Shown here piece by piece: positions 21,246 through 32,600 of a DNA stretch of 64,000 nt. A program made the position numbers and the translations under genes. This DNA comes from Typhlomys cinereus (taxonomy: Eukaryota > Chordata > Mammalia > Rodentia > Platacanthomyidae), in contig JALPQD010000102.1 of NCBI GenBank assembly GCA_023101885.1, forward strand, positions 4,338,971 through 4,402,970, read 5' to 3'. Under the pieces are notes generated by a model. It was given only the letters and a program-made list of their open reading frames with translations. It had not been told where the DNA came from and did not search any database. The first letter of the stretch is position 1; each line of letters opens with the position of its first letter.

Positions 21246-21665
21246 TTTTTAGTGATCTTTTCAAGTTTAGGTAGAGGGTCATGATTTTACCTGAAGCTTA
21301 TTTCATTTATGGATCAGAATCTTCAAATTAAAAAAAAAACTTTCAATAAAAACTTGGTGAAGGTTTTGTGACAATTAAAAATGCCAAAAATATTAGATAA
21401 ATTGTAAAATGCAGTGTGTACCTCTGAACCACTTTCTTCAGTTGAGAAATGAAAGATTAGAAAGTAAAGGTTAAAATATGAGGATTTCATCAGTACTTTG
21501 TTTTCGCTTGGGATAGAATAAATACAAAATGTGAACCAAAGAGTCATGTACATTGTAAAGTATGCATTATTATAAACAGTTGTAAAAATAACCAAAATAA
21601 ATTCTTTAGCAACAAAAGTTAAGTCAAACATTTGAAATATCTTCTTCACACAAATAGTATTTTTT

Positions 21666-21954
21666 TTACAAATTTCTTTTTATTAGTAGTATTATTTATT
21701 CAATTGTGCGTGTGTGTATGTATATGCGCGTGAATGTGTGTATGTGTGTGTGTAGAACCACGGACGAATCGGGAACCACCATGGACGCCTCCACCTCCTT
21801 CTGCCCCGGGATTCACAGGCTCCGCCCTACCAGGACCAGAAGCGCAGACCGCCCCCGCTTCCGCCTGGCGTCTATACGTGGGATCTGGGATCCGAACTCA
21901 GGACCTTCTGCCTGCAAAGGCGGAGGCTTAACCCTTGAGCCACCTCTCCAGCCC
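21666..21954 (-). mobile_element. CA-tailed SINE, type II (young), with TSD
   Basis: Minus strand: ggggctggagaggtggctcaagggttaag (box A), ggtcctgagttcggatcc (box B), then a CpG-rich body with cgccaggcggaagcggggg and a (CA)-rich end. The 15-bp TSD caaatagtatttttt is at 21651-21665 and 21955-21969. Intact CpGs and a clean TSD mark it as recent. Confidence 0.93.
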
Positions 21955-21969
21955 CAAATAGTATTTTTT

Positions 21970-23080
21970 AAATAGAAAAAAAAATCCTATGGGTAGAAGT
22001 GCTAGATGAACTTGAAGACAGCTCAGAACTTTAGCTGTGTCCCTGAATAATGCAACAAGGATTTATCAAGCAATCTAATTATCAGGTATTTGTATCTGTT
22101 CAGTGTCACACAGAAATTGCTATCTTAAAATTCTATTTGCCCCAAATTGTCAATAAGTATCTTGGTAAAATCAACAAAAGGGAACTATTCATATTACATT
22201 CAACTCATATTTAAAAGAGGAAGGCATCATTCCTTCTCAATCTAGTATAAACTTTTCAGAAAATATTAATAATATACCAGGTAACCATCTCTTATATAAT
22301 TTCTGAGGCACCTGATGTACTAATTGTTCTGGATAATTGGTTTGAGTGTTTGATTGTATAGGTTGAATTCAGGTCCACCCCCTCTCAATTTTAAGCTGTT
22401 ATCATTCACATTTGGTGTCCCTCATCTGTCCATAAAACCTGTCTGCTCACCATCACACTTGCTCGGGGGTGCTAGTTTTCCATCTGGTAAAGTCTTGAAG
22501 AGAACCCCAGAGTCAGGGAAGTGTGAATCCCGTAGGTATTCTTAGCTCTAGGACTTATGTCCTCCAACATGTGAAGCTTCCTTGGGAACCTGCTCATATT
22601 CACATTCCTGCTCATTCTGATCTTCCTCTGCACTAGAAAAGATATTGGCAGTTTAGAGAGGCACTGAACTGTTCTACAGAAAAGAGGGGCAGCTTCTAGT
22701 GCCCATCTCTCAGCATCCTTCCTTTGTCCCTTCTTACCATGTTTGCTTATATGTCACTACTAGCTAATAAACAAAGATTCTTCATTTCGGCATATGCATA
22801 TTTTTGCTCTGGGATAAATTAAAAAGTTAGGAAATTAGAACAAAAGAAAGCAACTACAGCAAAAAAGGGAAGACAAAGGGTATTCCTCAAAAATCCATGC
22901 TACTACTGTACTTTCTGGAAATGAGTCTTAGACTAAATATTTTAGCAGTTTATTCTAAGAGAAAAAAATGTGCCAGTAATGGTTTTCATACTTTTAAATT
23001 ATTAAATTGAATATGAAAAGTAGATATTTCCTGCACTGAGACTTGAAGGAAATTTTCTTATATATTCACCATTTTTTGCA
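21970..23080. other. Unassigned interval, nothing recognised
   Basis: AT-rich apart from a mixed segment at 22350-22750. No repeat or gene supported; the 63-codon frame at 22354-22545 looks like chance. Confidence 0.35.
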
Positions 23081-23081
23081 C

Positions 23082-23240
23082 TAATTTATTTATTTATTTA
23101 TTTTCCCAATCATACAAACTTTTTTTTATTTATAGTGTATTTTTTTCCACTTATACAAATTTGATAGGTACCCCATTCCCCTCCCTCCCTCCATCCCTCC
23201 CTGGGTCCCCTTGCTCCCTCCCCCCTTTTTTAAACACTCA
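23082..23240 (-). mobile_element. Two stacked L1 3' ends, minus strand
   Basis: A ~40-bp L1 terminus (tattttcccaatcatacaaac, 23098-23119) directly abuts a second one (ccacttatacaaatttgataggtacc, followed by the C/T tract 23172-23232). Both are 3' ends of the window's L1 family, so one probably inserted into or beside the other. Confidence 0.75.
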
Positions 23241-23280
23241 ATGTAAAAGCAGAGACTGCATTTATAGTGGTATCTATCCA

Positions 23281-23633
23281 GACTTAGGAGATGGTTCAGT
23301 GGTTAAAAGCCTTGTTTAGAAAGAAAAAACAAACAAACAAACAAAACAAAACAAAAACCTGAGTAAGGATCCACAGATTCCACATAAAATGCCAAATAGG
23401 TGGAACAGCCTGCCTTTGTTTCCAGCCCTGAAAGTGGAACCTAGAAGTCCTCAGAACAAGCTGGCTTGCCAGGCTAGCCCTACAGCATGCTCTGGAATTA
23501 GAGTCCTGGGGTCACAACAATAAGGTGGAAGAATGATGGAGGATGATTTTTGGTATCACTCTTGGACTTTCATAGACACACATCCAAGTGTTTTGGCACA
23601 TACAACTGCACATACATGTATGTCTACCCATAT

Positions 23634-23672
<39 letters not shown>

Positions 23673-23690
23673 CCCATATACACATAAATT
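23281..23690 (+). mobile_element. B4-type SINE with (AAAC)n-interrupted head
   Basis: Head ggagatggttcagtggttaaaag, broken by an (AAAC/AAAAC)n run at 23320-23356, then box B-like sequence. The body (caagctggcttgccaggctagcc; ataaggtggaagaatgatggaggatgat) is the B4 order. The (CA)n tail is at 23634-23666. Confidence 0.85.
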
Positions 23691-23699
23691 AAAGAAAAA

Positions 23700-24680
23700 C
23701 ATTAATGATGTCTATACAGTAACTGCAATAAGCTCGAGGGCTACTTTCATTACGCTGATAGCAAAACTTTGAAATGCAGGTCAACTAAAACAAGATGTGT
23801 CCAAAATCAACAGGTTTCTGCTGATTGCATCTACCCTAAATTAAAATGCAGTGATCTGAATTCACACTCTGGAAAGCACCTAACTAGAGTTCTTACTCTT
23901 CACCATTTAAGTACAAACCCGTGTGCCTTAATATACATCAATTCTGAGTCCCCCTTTCTAGTTAAATCATCCCGTAAACAGGCTATTCCTGCTATATCAG
24001 AATCTAAGTGCCATGATCTGCCTGCACAATGCCACTGCATCATTGTAAGATCACTAACAGTGTGATTATGCACTTTGGGGGGTTTTCTAGAAAAGTGTGG
24101 TAAGAAATACTCTTGAGACTTGATTTTGGAGGAAATCAGGGTCATCTTCTCTTGTGTATATGTTGTCCATCTTGGAAATATTTACAAAATCCACATTTCA
24201 AAAAAATCCACAGCAAAAAGCCTACAGTGCTATCCCCTCTTTGGGACATCCCATTTCATTACCCCCTTGGAGTGTCCCCTGTGATATATTGGCTTTCCTC
24301 TGTTAAACAAATTTCTGCTTAAATTGTGTCTCTCACCTGAATTTTTTTTCAAGAAGAAACAGAAAATTATCTATAACTATAAGACCAGTTTGACTTATTT
24401 TTGAATAATAGGGAAAACTTCAACATACATAAAATTTTATTATATACTCTGATCTAGTTTGAATAACTATCAAGATATTTCTAAATTTGTTTTATCTATA
24501 AGCTTAACAGTGTCCTTCCTCAAGTGGGTTATGTTTTTTTAAAACACAGGTATCATGCAGTTTCTTATAAAGTGTGTCTGTACATTTATCTTCAAAGCTT
24601 CCTTTTACAATGGAAGGTGATTACTAAAAAACAAAACTGGCAAAAATTCAGTAAGTGACTTTAGGACTCCTTGATCCTAA
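23700..24680. other. Unassigned interval, nothing recognised
   Basis: Several chance-length frames on both strands (23769-24065, 23900-24145, 24113-24322) overlap each other and show no coding signature. No repeat called. Confidence 0.35.
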
Positions 24681-24960
24681 ACAGAACATCTAAATCACCC
24701 CTAACCCCACCCTAAGTCTTGAAACACTACAGAAGAGAAGGTAGTAAGATTGTAGGAGTTTGAAATGAGACAGTGGTAAGTCATATTCTCTCCTGGACAT
24801 GACAGGACTGTGGTATCCATGATTCATGGTAGATATGTATTCTTTCACAAGAACTGCATGGAAACTGTCCTACTAGTGTTTCATCATGGAAGAGGAATGC
24901 TCTCAAGAAGCTTCCCTGAGAGTTCAATAAGCCAGACCATTAATTCTTTGTGCTGGACCA
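24680..24960 (+). mobile_element. Old L1 3' UTR fragment
   Basis: gaagagaaggtagtaagattgtagg, then tctcctggacatgacagg follow a conserved block of rodent L1 3' UTRs, shared in part with 28.9 and 57.4 kb. No tail or TSD visible. Confidence 0.5.
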
Positions 24961-25397
24961 TGTATTTCTAGTGAAGTTTCAGAAATATTTTTATATGTAA
25001 ATATTTTATTTTCTTAAGAAAATTCTCATTAATTCTTTAGAAATATAAGTAAAGGTAAAATAATTTTTATATATTAGAAAGCAATGTGTGAATAAAAAAC
25101 AGTGAAATGAGTAAGATTTATATTTTTGTAATAAAGTATCAGATGAGAATTTATAGATAATGCAAAAATAAAAATGTTATTTGATTGGTTGAAGCTTTAA
25201 AATCATATCTCAGATTAACATTTTGTTTGTTTGCTCAGTAATCTTTCATGTCTCATCTTCATTTGAATTTTGCTTTATCAATTATAACTCCTCCTTAATT
25301 GTTAAGATTATCACCACTCTTTTCACCAAGATTTCTGTTTATTTATAGTCTTTCTAGTACTCATTCTTCTTATTCACTTGATTTATTAAGACTAAAT

Positions 25398-25825
25398 GCT
25401 ACACAAGTTAGGGCTGCAGTAACCATAATCGGACTTTGCACAATCTGCGCAATGACTGACATGTCAACTACCCCCCAAAGCCTAGCATGGATCACAGGCA
25501 CTAGGATCCTTAGAGGCAAGAGATTAACAGTCATAATAGTGTTCCCATACTAAAAGGGAGCCCAAGAAAGGGCTCTAGGCAATGCCACTGAGCCCTTACA
25601 CTTCACTAGAGTGGGGAACTCAGAGGGAAGTTTGATATTCACACAAAAGGATGCTCCAGGGAATGGGGGGGGAGGACACTGGGAAAAAGGGAGGGAGAGG
25701 GGTGAAAGGAAGGGGAAAAGGGGGAGTGCAAGGGGGACTGGGGAGGGGTGGAGAGAGAGAGGAGACCAAAGTACCTATTAAGCTTTTATGATTGGGAAAA
25801 ATAAATAAATAAATATAATTTAAAA
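25398..25825 (+). mobile_element. 5'-truncated L1 3' end, type A, with TSD
   Basis: Contains acacaagttagggctgcag, actttgcacaatctgcg, tagcatggatcacaggcac, gagcccaagaaagggctct, a polypurine tract (25660-25765), attaagcttttatgattggg and a tail of AAAT repeats. TSD aagactaaat at 25388-25397 and 25826-25835. The 84-codon frame at 25299-25553 crosses the boundary and is not a gene. Confidence 0.92.
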
Positions 25826-25869
25826 AAGACTAAATCCTGCCGGAAAAAAAAAAAAAAGAAACCTCCCTG

Positions 25870-26417
25870 AGAGACTGATGAGGACTAACACTGATAGGGA
25901 AGAAAAGAAAGATGTTTTCCTTAGTGTTACACACACTGGTCTATGATATTTGCTGGAGCATGAATCATGTGAGGCATATGTCATCAAAGACAGATTAAAT
26001 GAAACACAAGTGAAAAGATTTGAAAATATGAGGAAGTCTGGGAGGAGAGATGAAAGTTGTAAAGGGAAAAAAGGTGAGTTGAATCAGGGCTAAAGGGACA
26101 AAAATATCAAAAATTAACTATATTCATGTATGCAACACTAAAAAATGGAGAATAAATGAAGATTAAATAAATAATTCATTCTGCTCTATTTTCACAAATG
26201 TGCATATGTAAAAGATAAGAAATATATTTTAAAAATCCAACAAAAATAAATTCATATAACAATATCTTATAGTCAAATATTCCTGATTGACATTTATGTG
26301 TTTTTTATATATGTGTATAAATAAACATCTATGTGTATATATAGAGTTATATATCATATATGCATATATCATATAGATAGATATACACCTTGTCTTGGAA
26401 TATTACATATATAGGAT
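25870..26417. other. Unassigned AT-rich interval
   Basis: 25985-26160 has a faint resemblance to the end of an old rodent L1 (purine-rich, then tatattcatgtatgcaac), too weak to call. 26290-26390 is TATA-rich. Confidence 0.3.
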
Positions 26418-26550
26418 TCCTTTTTTTTCTTTTTAGATATAGTCTCATGCATCTCAGCCTGATCTCAAATTACTATGTAACTGAGAGTAGCATTGAACTC
26501 ATGATCTTTCTGTCTGTACCTTTCAAGTGTTGGAATTACAGACGTGGACT
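26418..26550 (-). mobile_element. B1-like SINE, minus strand
   Basis: tttttttctttttagatatagtctcatg, then attgaactcatgatctttctg and tgttggaattacagacgtgg: reverse complement of a 7SL SINE with its poly(A) as T8. Confidence 0.75.
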
Positions 26551-27589
26551 TTCAGGCCTGTCTTCATCTAGGGGAACTTTCACTGAGTACATCCAGGAGA
26601 TATTTTACATGCTTCATTTCCTTGTATTTTCAGTGCAATGGTTGTGGATCAAAAAGTTTCATCGCATTTAAATTTAATTACATTTTGGAAATAATAAAGC
26701 AAAGAAAACATGCATTTTGTCTCCCTACCGCCTTTCACCAATAGTCACAGTTATCTGATTACTTCTCTCTTCCTAAAGTTGTCAACTGACTCATCCACTA
26801 GACCATGTAGAATCACTTTTAAGGATGTAGAGTAACTCCTGAGAAACAAGTTGACATAGTTTCAAAATGGATTAAAACACTTCTTGTGAACACTGCTCCC
26901 CAATACGAGTCTTGATTGTGAATATTCTGAGATTAGAAGTGAGGAAAGCCTAAGCTCACAGAAGCAGCTTCTCTGAACACCCTCGTTACTATTCTGAAGG
27001 AAATAAGGCTCCCAAAGTACAGTCAGCAGGAACAGGAGCCTCCATGTTCCAAATCCTCCCTTTCCACTGTTTCCCCAAGAGAAAGTTTTCATTTTGCTTA
27101 ATTAAACAGCTAATACTCTATCAAACCAATAGATTTCCTGGTCTAAGAAGATAAGCACTTTCCAATAATTAGTGTCTCTTGTAAAAGAGAGCCATTGGCA
27201 CTATTTACTCTATCTGCTTTCTGTATCAGAAACATGTAGATAGAAAGGTATTTTTGAGATACTGAACTAACATGTGCTTATGACCTAAAGCCCACACTTC
27301 ATTTAAATTTCCTCACTTCTTACCTAGTGTTCATTGCAGGATTTCCTTTACCTGCTCTTGCCTGTGACAGCTTTTCTGACTTTCCTTGTTTTACACGATC
27401 TTGACTGTCTTGAGAAATACTGTTAAGATGGTCTGTATTGTGTCTCTCAGAGTACACTTGTCTGACACATTTTTCATATCTCATTCAGAGTTATGGAACT
27501 GACAGAGAACAGCCACTGTAGTAATATGCCATTTCCGACATGTATTATCAAGGGTACATGATTTGTCACTAGTAATACTGACCCAGACA
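26551..27589. other. Unassigned interval, nothing recognised
   Basis: No repeat or gene that I can support. The 76-codon minus frame at 26862-27092 has no family match. Confidence 0.35.
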
Positions 27590-27599
27590 ACCCAAACCT

Positions 27600-28110
27600 A
27601 GCATTGCTTGGTCCTATTCTTCATCTCACTACTATCAAAGCTCTGACTTCAGAAACTTTCCTTATATTCTTCAAACTCAGCATGGTCATGTCTTATATTA
27701 CTGCTTCCCCTGCCTGGATCTTTTCATCCTTCCCTTTCCTATCATTAGTACCTGCTCACCCTTCAGATTTCTGCTCATACTGCCTTCTCAACAAACACTT
27801 CTCAGTGACGCTAAGTTCAACTCAGGGATTTTGGTTTAATTTTTATGTATTCTTGTTTCTCTGGGTTTTGGAGGTGGGAGAGCTATCTAATACTTCTTTT
27901 GAGTCACGTAGGATGTTTAGTGCACTTACTTATTGGTGATAGTCCAATTATTCATGTGATTATGTAGGTCTGTTCCCAAAATGAGTCATAAACTCATTAA
28001 GGAAAGACTATGTTCTACATTCTTTGTTTAATACCTACTTGATTGTCCCTTATACTTCATTCAGTGTCAAACACAGAGTGAGTGCTTAAGAAAGAGTTGT
28101 TTAACAAATA
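27600..28110 (+). mobile_element. L2 LINE 3' fragment
   Basis: L2 order: tcttcaaactcagcatggtcatg, tgcttcccctgcctggatc, ccttcagatttctgctcatactgcc, then aaactcattaaggaaagactatg and agagtgagtgcttaagaaagag. The 111-codon frame at 27604-27939 lies within this fossil. Confidence 0.7.
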
Positions 28111-28587
28111 TCAAGAAAACAAAATAACAGGATGTTATTGGATTAACCAAATAATAGAAGAAATAGACATTAAGTTCCCAGTCAAGATCTGTGGAGGACC
28201 CAATAATGTGCTATGATTTCCTTATCTCCACTGACTTCGGGACAGTTCTGAAAAGTTTTCCATAGCAATGATGGATCATAAGGATCCCTGTCTGGGAAGA
28301 TGGACTGCAGCACAAAAGCCAGATAGAGTACAGCTGAAACACATGTTCCCTTCTCATCACATTTTCTGGGATTGTATCTCAAATATGTCCTTTTGTCCTT
28401 TGTACCCAATTCCTAGTCTCAGAGCTTCCTTTCAGGAGAACTAACACAACATCTATGTAACTGGATTTTACAACTCAAGATACATAATCTTTTAAAATTC
28501 AAATGTGTATATTCTTAGACCTAACATTCTCAATCTCAAAAATCCTTTATGCAAAAATAAACCCATAGTATGCCAAAATATAGGTGT
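28110..28587. other. Unassigned interval, nothing recognised
   Basis: Unique-looking sequence before the nested L1s; it supplies the outer TSD at its right edge. Confidence 0.4.
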
Positions 28588-28603
28588 AAGAATATCTGCC
28601 ATA

Positions 28604-29111
28604 TGGTAACCATCCTGCAAATGGGACACTGAAACCCCCTCCCTCACTGCAGTGTCCTACTCCTATACCATTTACCTTTGAGTCTCCTCTTATATTGAGA
28701 TCTTCATTTAAAATCTTATATTAAGATCTTAGGTTAGGAGGTGACCTTTAATATCAATCAGGATGGAGCCAAGGTGGTGGAGGAAAAGCAAACACTGAAA
28801 ACAACAAAAAACCATAATTTAGAACACCAAAGACCCTACATTAATCACCTGGAACCAGACAGCCAAATCTCTCCCTGAAGCTCAGGAAAACTTGTGGAAG
28901 AGGGGGCAGCAAGATTGTAAGAGCCTAAAGATGGGGAGCACTAAAGATATGTAAGGATATGTACTCCACACAAGTTAGTAGCCATAATCAGACTTTGCAT
29001 GACCTGCACAATGGCTGACATGTCAACGACCCCCCCCCCAAAGTCTAGCACGGATCACAGGCACTAGGATCCTTAGAGGCAAGAGATTAACAGTCATAAC
29101 AGTGTTCCCAT
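28604..29111 (+). mobile_element. Outer L1 3' UTR (type A), left half
   Basis: A 5'-truncated L1 3' UTR starting near gtaaccatcctgcaaatggg. It carries aaatctctccctgaagctcagg, gaagagggggcagcaagattgtaag, tactccacacaag and tagcacggatcacaggcac. It breaks at 29111, where a second L1 inserted, and resumes at about 30262. Outer 16-bp TSD aagaatatctgccata: 28588-28603 and 30574-30589. Confidence 0.93.
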
Positions 29112-30247
29112 GCATAAGGAAAATGTGGTACATCTATACAATGAAGTACTACTCAGCCATCAAAAATGATGAATTGCTGGAATTTTCTGGGAAATGGATG
29201 TCATTAGAAACAATTATATTAAGTGATGTATCCCAGACCCAGAAAATTAAGTGCCGTATGTAGTCCCTAATAGGTGGCTCCTAGTACCAAACCCACCCAG
29301 CCCACCTAGAGACACTCAAAGATAAATCTCTGTAATACCTACAATAATTGCAAGGATTATGAATAGGAGGGATGGGGTAGGAGGGCCACACCAGAAACAA
29401 GGAGAGAGGGGACCATGTTACAGCAGAGAAAATAGGCCTCCATCAAGGACTGCAAGTAAGTAATGAGACATCTGGTTAAGTTCACAGACTTTCATTCCTG
29501 ATCATTTACAACTGAGGGGATATGATTTCACCAGAAGGGGAGGGCATATAGTGTGGCAGATAAAAAGTAACCATTTTGCAAATGGGTGATTGACCTCTCC
29601 CTCACTGTGGTTTCCTACTTTTATTACATCTACCTCTGAATGTGCTCTTATAACAAGACTCCAGTTTAACAACTTTTTGTCTCTGGCCAGGGGGTGACAT
29701 ACAATGCCCATCAGGATGAAGTGAATGGCATTGCAGGAGGAGCAAAACTGCAAAAGAAAATCAACAAACCACAATCCAGAACTTCAGAGACTCTATATCA
29801 ACCACATAGAACTAGGCCAGCCTAATCTCTACTCCACACAAGTTAGGACCGAAGCAATCATAATTGGACTTTGCATGCCCTGCGCAATGTCCAACACACT
29901 ATTGACCCCACAAAGTCTAGCATTTGCTAAAGGCACCAAGATCCTTGGAGGCAAGGGATTGACAGCCACAGTAGTGTTCCTATGCTTAAGGGGAACACAG
30001 GAAAGGTTCAGGGAAATGCCACTGGGTCCTTGAACGTCATCGGAGAGGAGGACCCAGAGGAGAGCCTGGCATGCACATTAAAGGATTCTCCGGGGTTGGG
30101 GGGGGAGGCACTGGGGGATAGAGAGGGAAGGGGGAGGGGAGAGGGAGCAGGGGGGTCGGGGGGAGGAGGAGGGAGGGAGGGATCCGGTGTACCTACTAAG
30201 TTTGTATGAGCGGAAATAATAATAAAAAAAAGTTAAAAAAAAAAAAA
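29112..30247 (+). mobile_element. Inner L1 3' end (type B) with 14-bp TSD
   Basis: Young 5'-truncated L1 inserted into the outer L1. It holds the last ~48 codons of ORF2, a ~985-bp 3' UTR with a strong G-rich tract (30090-30185), then tactaagtttgtatgagcgg and a tail. TSD aacagtgttcccat: 29098-29111 and 30248-30261, perfect. It keeps CpGs (gaacgtcatcgg) that type A copies lack. Confidence 0.96.
29121..29263 (+). pseudogene. L1 ORF2 C-terminal tail
   Basis: In-frame remnant of the ORF2 C-terminus, reading KMWYIYTMKYYSAIKNDELL, then KWMSLETIILSDVSQTQKIKC, and ending at TAG 29261-29263. The same end appears in decayed form at 2356-2520. The truncation point is the L1 insertion junction, so no functional domain remains. 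Confidence 0.92.
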
Positions 30248-30261
30248 AACAGTGTTCCCAT

Positions 30262-30573
30262 ACTAACAGGGAGCCCAAGAAAGGGCTCTGAGCTATGCCA
30301 CTGAGTCCTTACACCTCACTAAGGTGGAGGACTCACAGGGAGATTTGGCATTCACAAAAGGATGTTCCAGAGGTGGGAGTGGGGAAGATGGAGGCACTGG
30401 GAGAAGGGGAAGGAGAGGAGGTGAAAGGAAAGGGGAAGAAGGGGGGAGCATGCAAGGGGAGACTGGGGAGGGGTGGAGGGAGGGAAAGGACCCAGGTACC
30501 TATTAAGCTTGTATGTTTGGGGAAAAAAAAAAAGGAAAAAAAAAAAAAACACTTCTTTCCAATACAAAAAAAA
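30262..30573 (+). mobile_element. Outer L1 3' UTR (type A), right half
   Basis: Resumes with gagcccaagaaagggctctg, then a polypurine tract (30370-30495), ctattaagcttgtatgtttggg and two A-runs separated by acttctttccaatac (30551-30565). The outer TSD follows. The 16-nt insert between A-runs may be a tiny 3' transduction or tail scrambling. Confidence 0.93.
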
Positions 30574-30727
30574 AAGAATATCTGCCATAAAATAGTTTAA
30601 AACCATAAGGTTAGCAAATAATTTGAGCATAAAAAATTTAAAAATATGTACCATAATAGCAAATATCATATAACTATTTCAAAAAATATATTAAATATGG
30701 ATTTCTTCTTTTATGGGTTCTGTGTTT

Positions 30728-30905
30728 TTTTTTTATTTCTTCCACTCATACAAAGTTGATAAGTACCTATTCTCCTCCCTCCCTCCACCCCTCCCTGGAT
30801 CCCCTTGCTCCCTTCCTCCTTTTTTCCTTCCTTTCCCCCTTCCCTCCCTTTCTCTCAGTGCTCCACGCACACCCCCGCCCCCATTCCTGGAGTGTCCTTT
30901 AGTGT
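30728..30905 (-). mobile_element. 5'-truncated L1 3' end, minus strand
   Basis: ttttatttcttccactcatacaaagttgataagtacc, then a C/T tract (30772-30860) and cctggagtgtcctttagtgtg: reverse complement of the shared L1 terminus. The opposing 84-codon frames here are low-complexity artefacts. TSD not found. Confidence 0.85.
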
Positions 30906-31350
30906 GCCTGACTAGGGAAAATTTGTTATCAAGTGGAAAAAAGTTTAAAATTCTAAACAATGTGTAGAAAGTTCTTTCAATAAACAAATAGATATGTAGG
31001 ACATATCAAATAGATATGTAGAAACATATCAAAGTTTATATTAGGTATCTCAGGACAGCACAGAAAACTTTCCTCTTTTGACATTTTTACAAACTTACAC
31101 AGGTTACATAATATTGATATAATAAACATTAAACTTTGAAAGTAGAGATAAAATTAAATGACAAAATTAATATGTATAGATCTATAAAATAAATTCAAAT
31201 ATGTGATTTTGTAGTTAAAATGAAATTAAGGAGACCTTCAAGCCAATTGAACACGAAAGGAGAAGAACATCCTGTTTTCCAAAGCTCCCAGAGTAAAGAA
31301 TGGAAAGTTATTACTGCTGCGCTGTACTGAACAGTTTATAAGGTTAGATT
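30906..31350. other. Unassigned AT-rich interval
   Basis: A short local duplication of atagatatgtag near 30990-31022; otherwise nothing recognised. Confidence 0.4.
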
Positions 31351-31351
31351 C

Positions 31352-31600
31352 TGTATTAATCAATTTTCTTGGCTGTGACTGTTACCAGAGCAAACTGATT
31401 TAAAAGAGAAAAGATTTTGGCTCCCTATTTTAGAGAGATCTGTCCTGCTTCTATTGGTCCATCATTGTGTGTCTGTGACTAAGCAGAGCAACATGTCAGA
31501 AATGAGATACAGGAGAGTTTCTTGTATTGCCATAGCTGAGAAATACAGAGGAAAGGGAGAACCTAGGACATACTCCCACCAACTAGAATCAACCTAACAG
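31352..31600 (-). mobile_element. MaLR-type LTR fragment, minus strand
   Basis: attaatcaattttcttggctgtgactg, ttaaaagagaaaagattttggctcc, tctattggtccatcattgtg: the layout of a reversed MaLR LTR like the one at 41460. Diverged; ends approximate. Confidence 0.5.
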
Positions 31601-32479
31601 CCTCTTCATTCAGCCCCTTCATTCAGCAGGCCGAGAGTAACACCTTCCAGATAGGGGCCTTTTTAGGAAATACTTCATATCCAAGTCATAAAAGCTTCTC
31701 AAGTGAAAATAAACAGGAATAAAAGACTTAAATTTAAAATTAGCAGTAATATTAGATTTGAAAGCAATGCGAAGTACTTGCTGGAAAATATGAGATTTAC
31801 AAGTTTCATTGTGCCCAATGAAACGCAAATGCTCAGCATTTCCACAATAGGAATAAAATAAATGGTGATCACTGAAGAAATAAACAAATAAAAGGGAGGA
31901 AAGTTTATGTAATTTATACCAAAGACTTTAGTAGTTGGCAGTGAATAAATATTCTGCGTTGCGTCTTGATCTGAGAGAGCTTGGCAAGAGCTGGCATCTG
32001 TTGCAGCATTCGGACTGCCTCAGACCTTCTGTCACCCTGAGTCACATCTCAGTCTTATCTCATGGCCATGCTTCCTTTCTCTTTTCCCATCTGTACCAGC
32101 AGCTGACTCTGCATTACTACTAACAATTCTCTAGACTTTCTGCTTTAAAACCATGCTGTGTGACTTCAAAGTGCAGGGTTAATACACTGTGGCTAGTCAT
32201 TTGCTTATTTTTACAAAAGAAAATGCTTGAAGGTTAAAACAGAATGAACTTACATTTTTATCCATTGAAGAGAGAATTTGGAGAAGCCATGATAAGACAC
32301 AAGAGCACAGGTGAAAATTTTATGTACAATGCACATTCTTAGAAATTTTATAGCCAGCCACACATGAAAATCTAAATTTAGGTGAAAAATCAGCACCAAA
32401 TTGGAAGCAAATAAATCTAGCTGCAGTTGTAAGCAAACGAGTAACTTAAGGGTGCAGAAAAACTGACTCCAAGTGGCTT
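31600..32479. other. Unassigned interval, nothing recognised
   Basis: No gene, repeat or regulatory element supported. Confidence 0.35.
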
Positions 32480-32600
32480 TTAGAAGCCATGTGTGATGTC
32501 ACATACCTCTAACCCTAATACTGAGAACATGGAGCAAGAGTATTATTGTAAGTTTCAGACCAGCCTGGAGCATGTCGGAGACTCTGCTCCCCTTCCCCCA
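32480..32600 (+). mobile_element. B1-like SINE, diverged
   Basis: agccatgtgtgatgtcacatacctctaaccctaatactgagaac, then aagtttcagaccagcctggagcatg. The 7SL SINE order is preserved although mutated. Confidence 0.65.
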
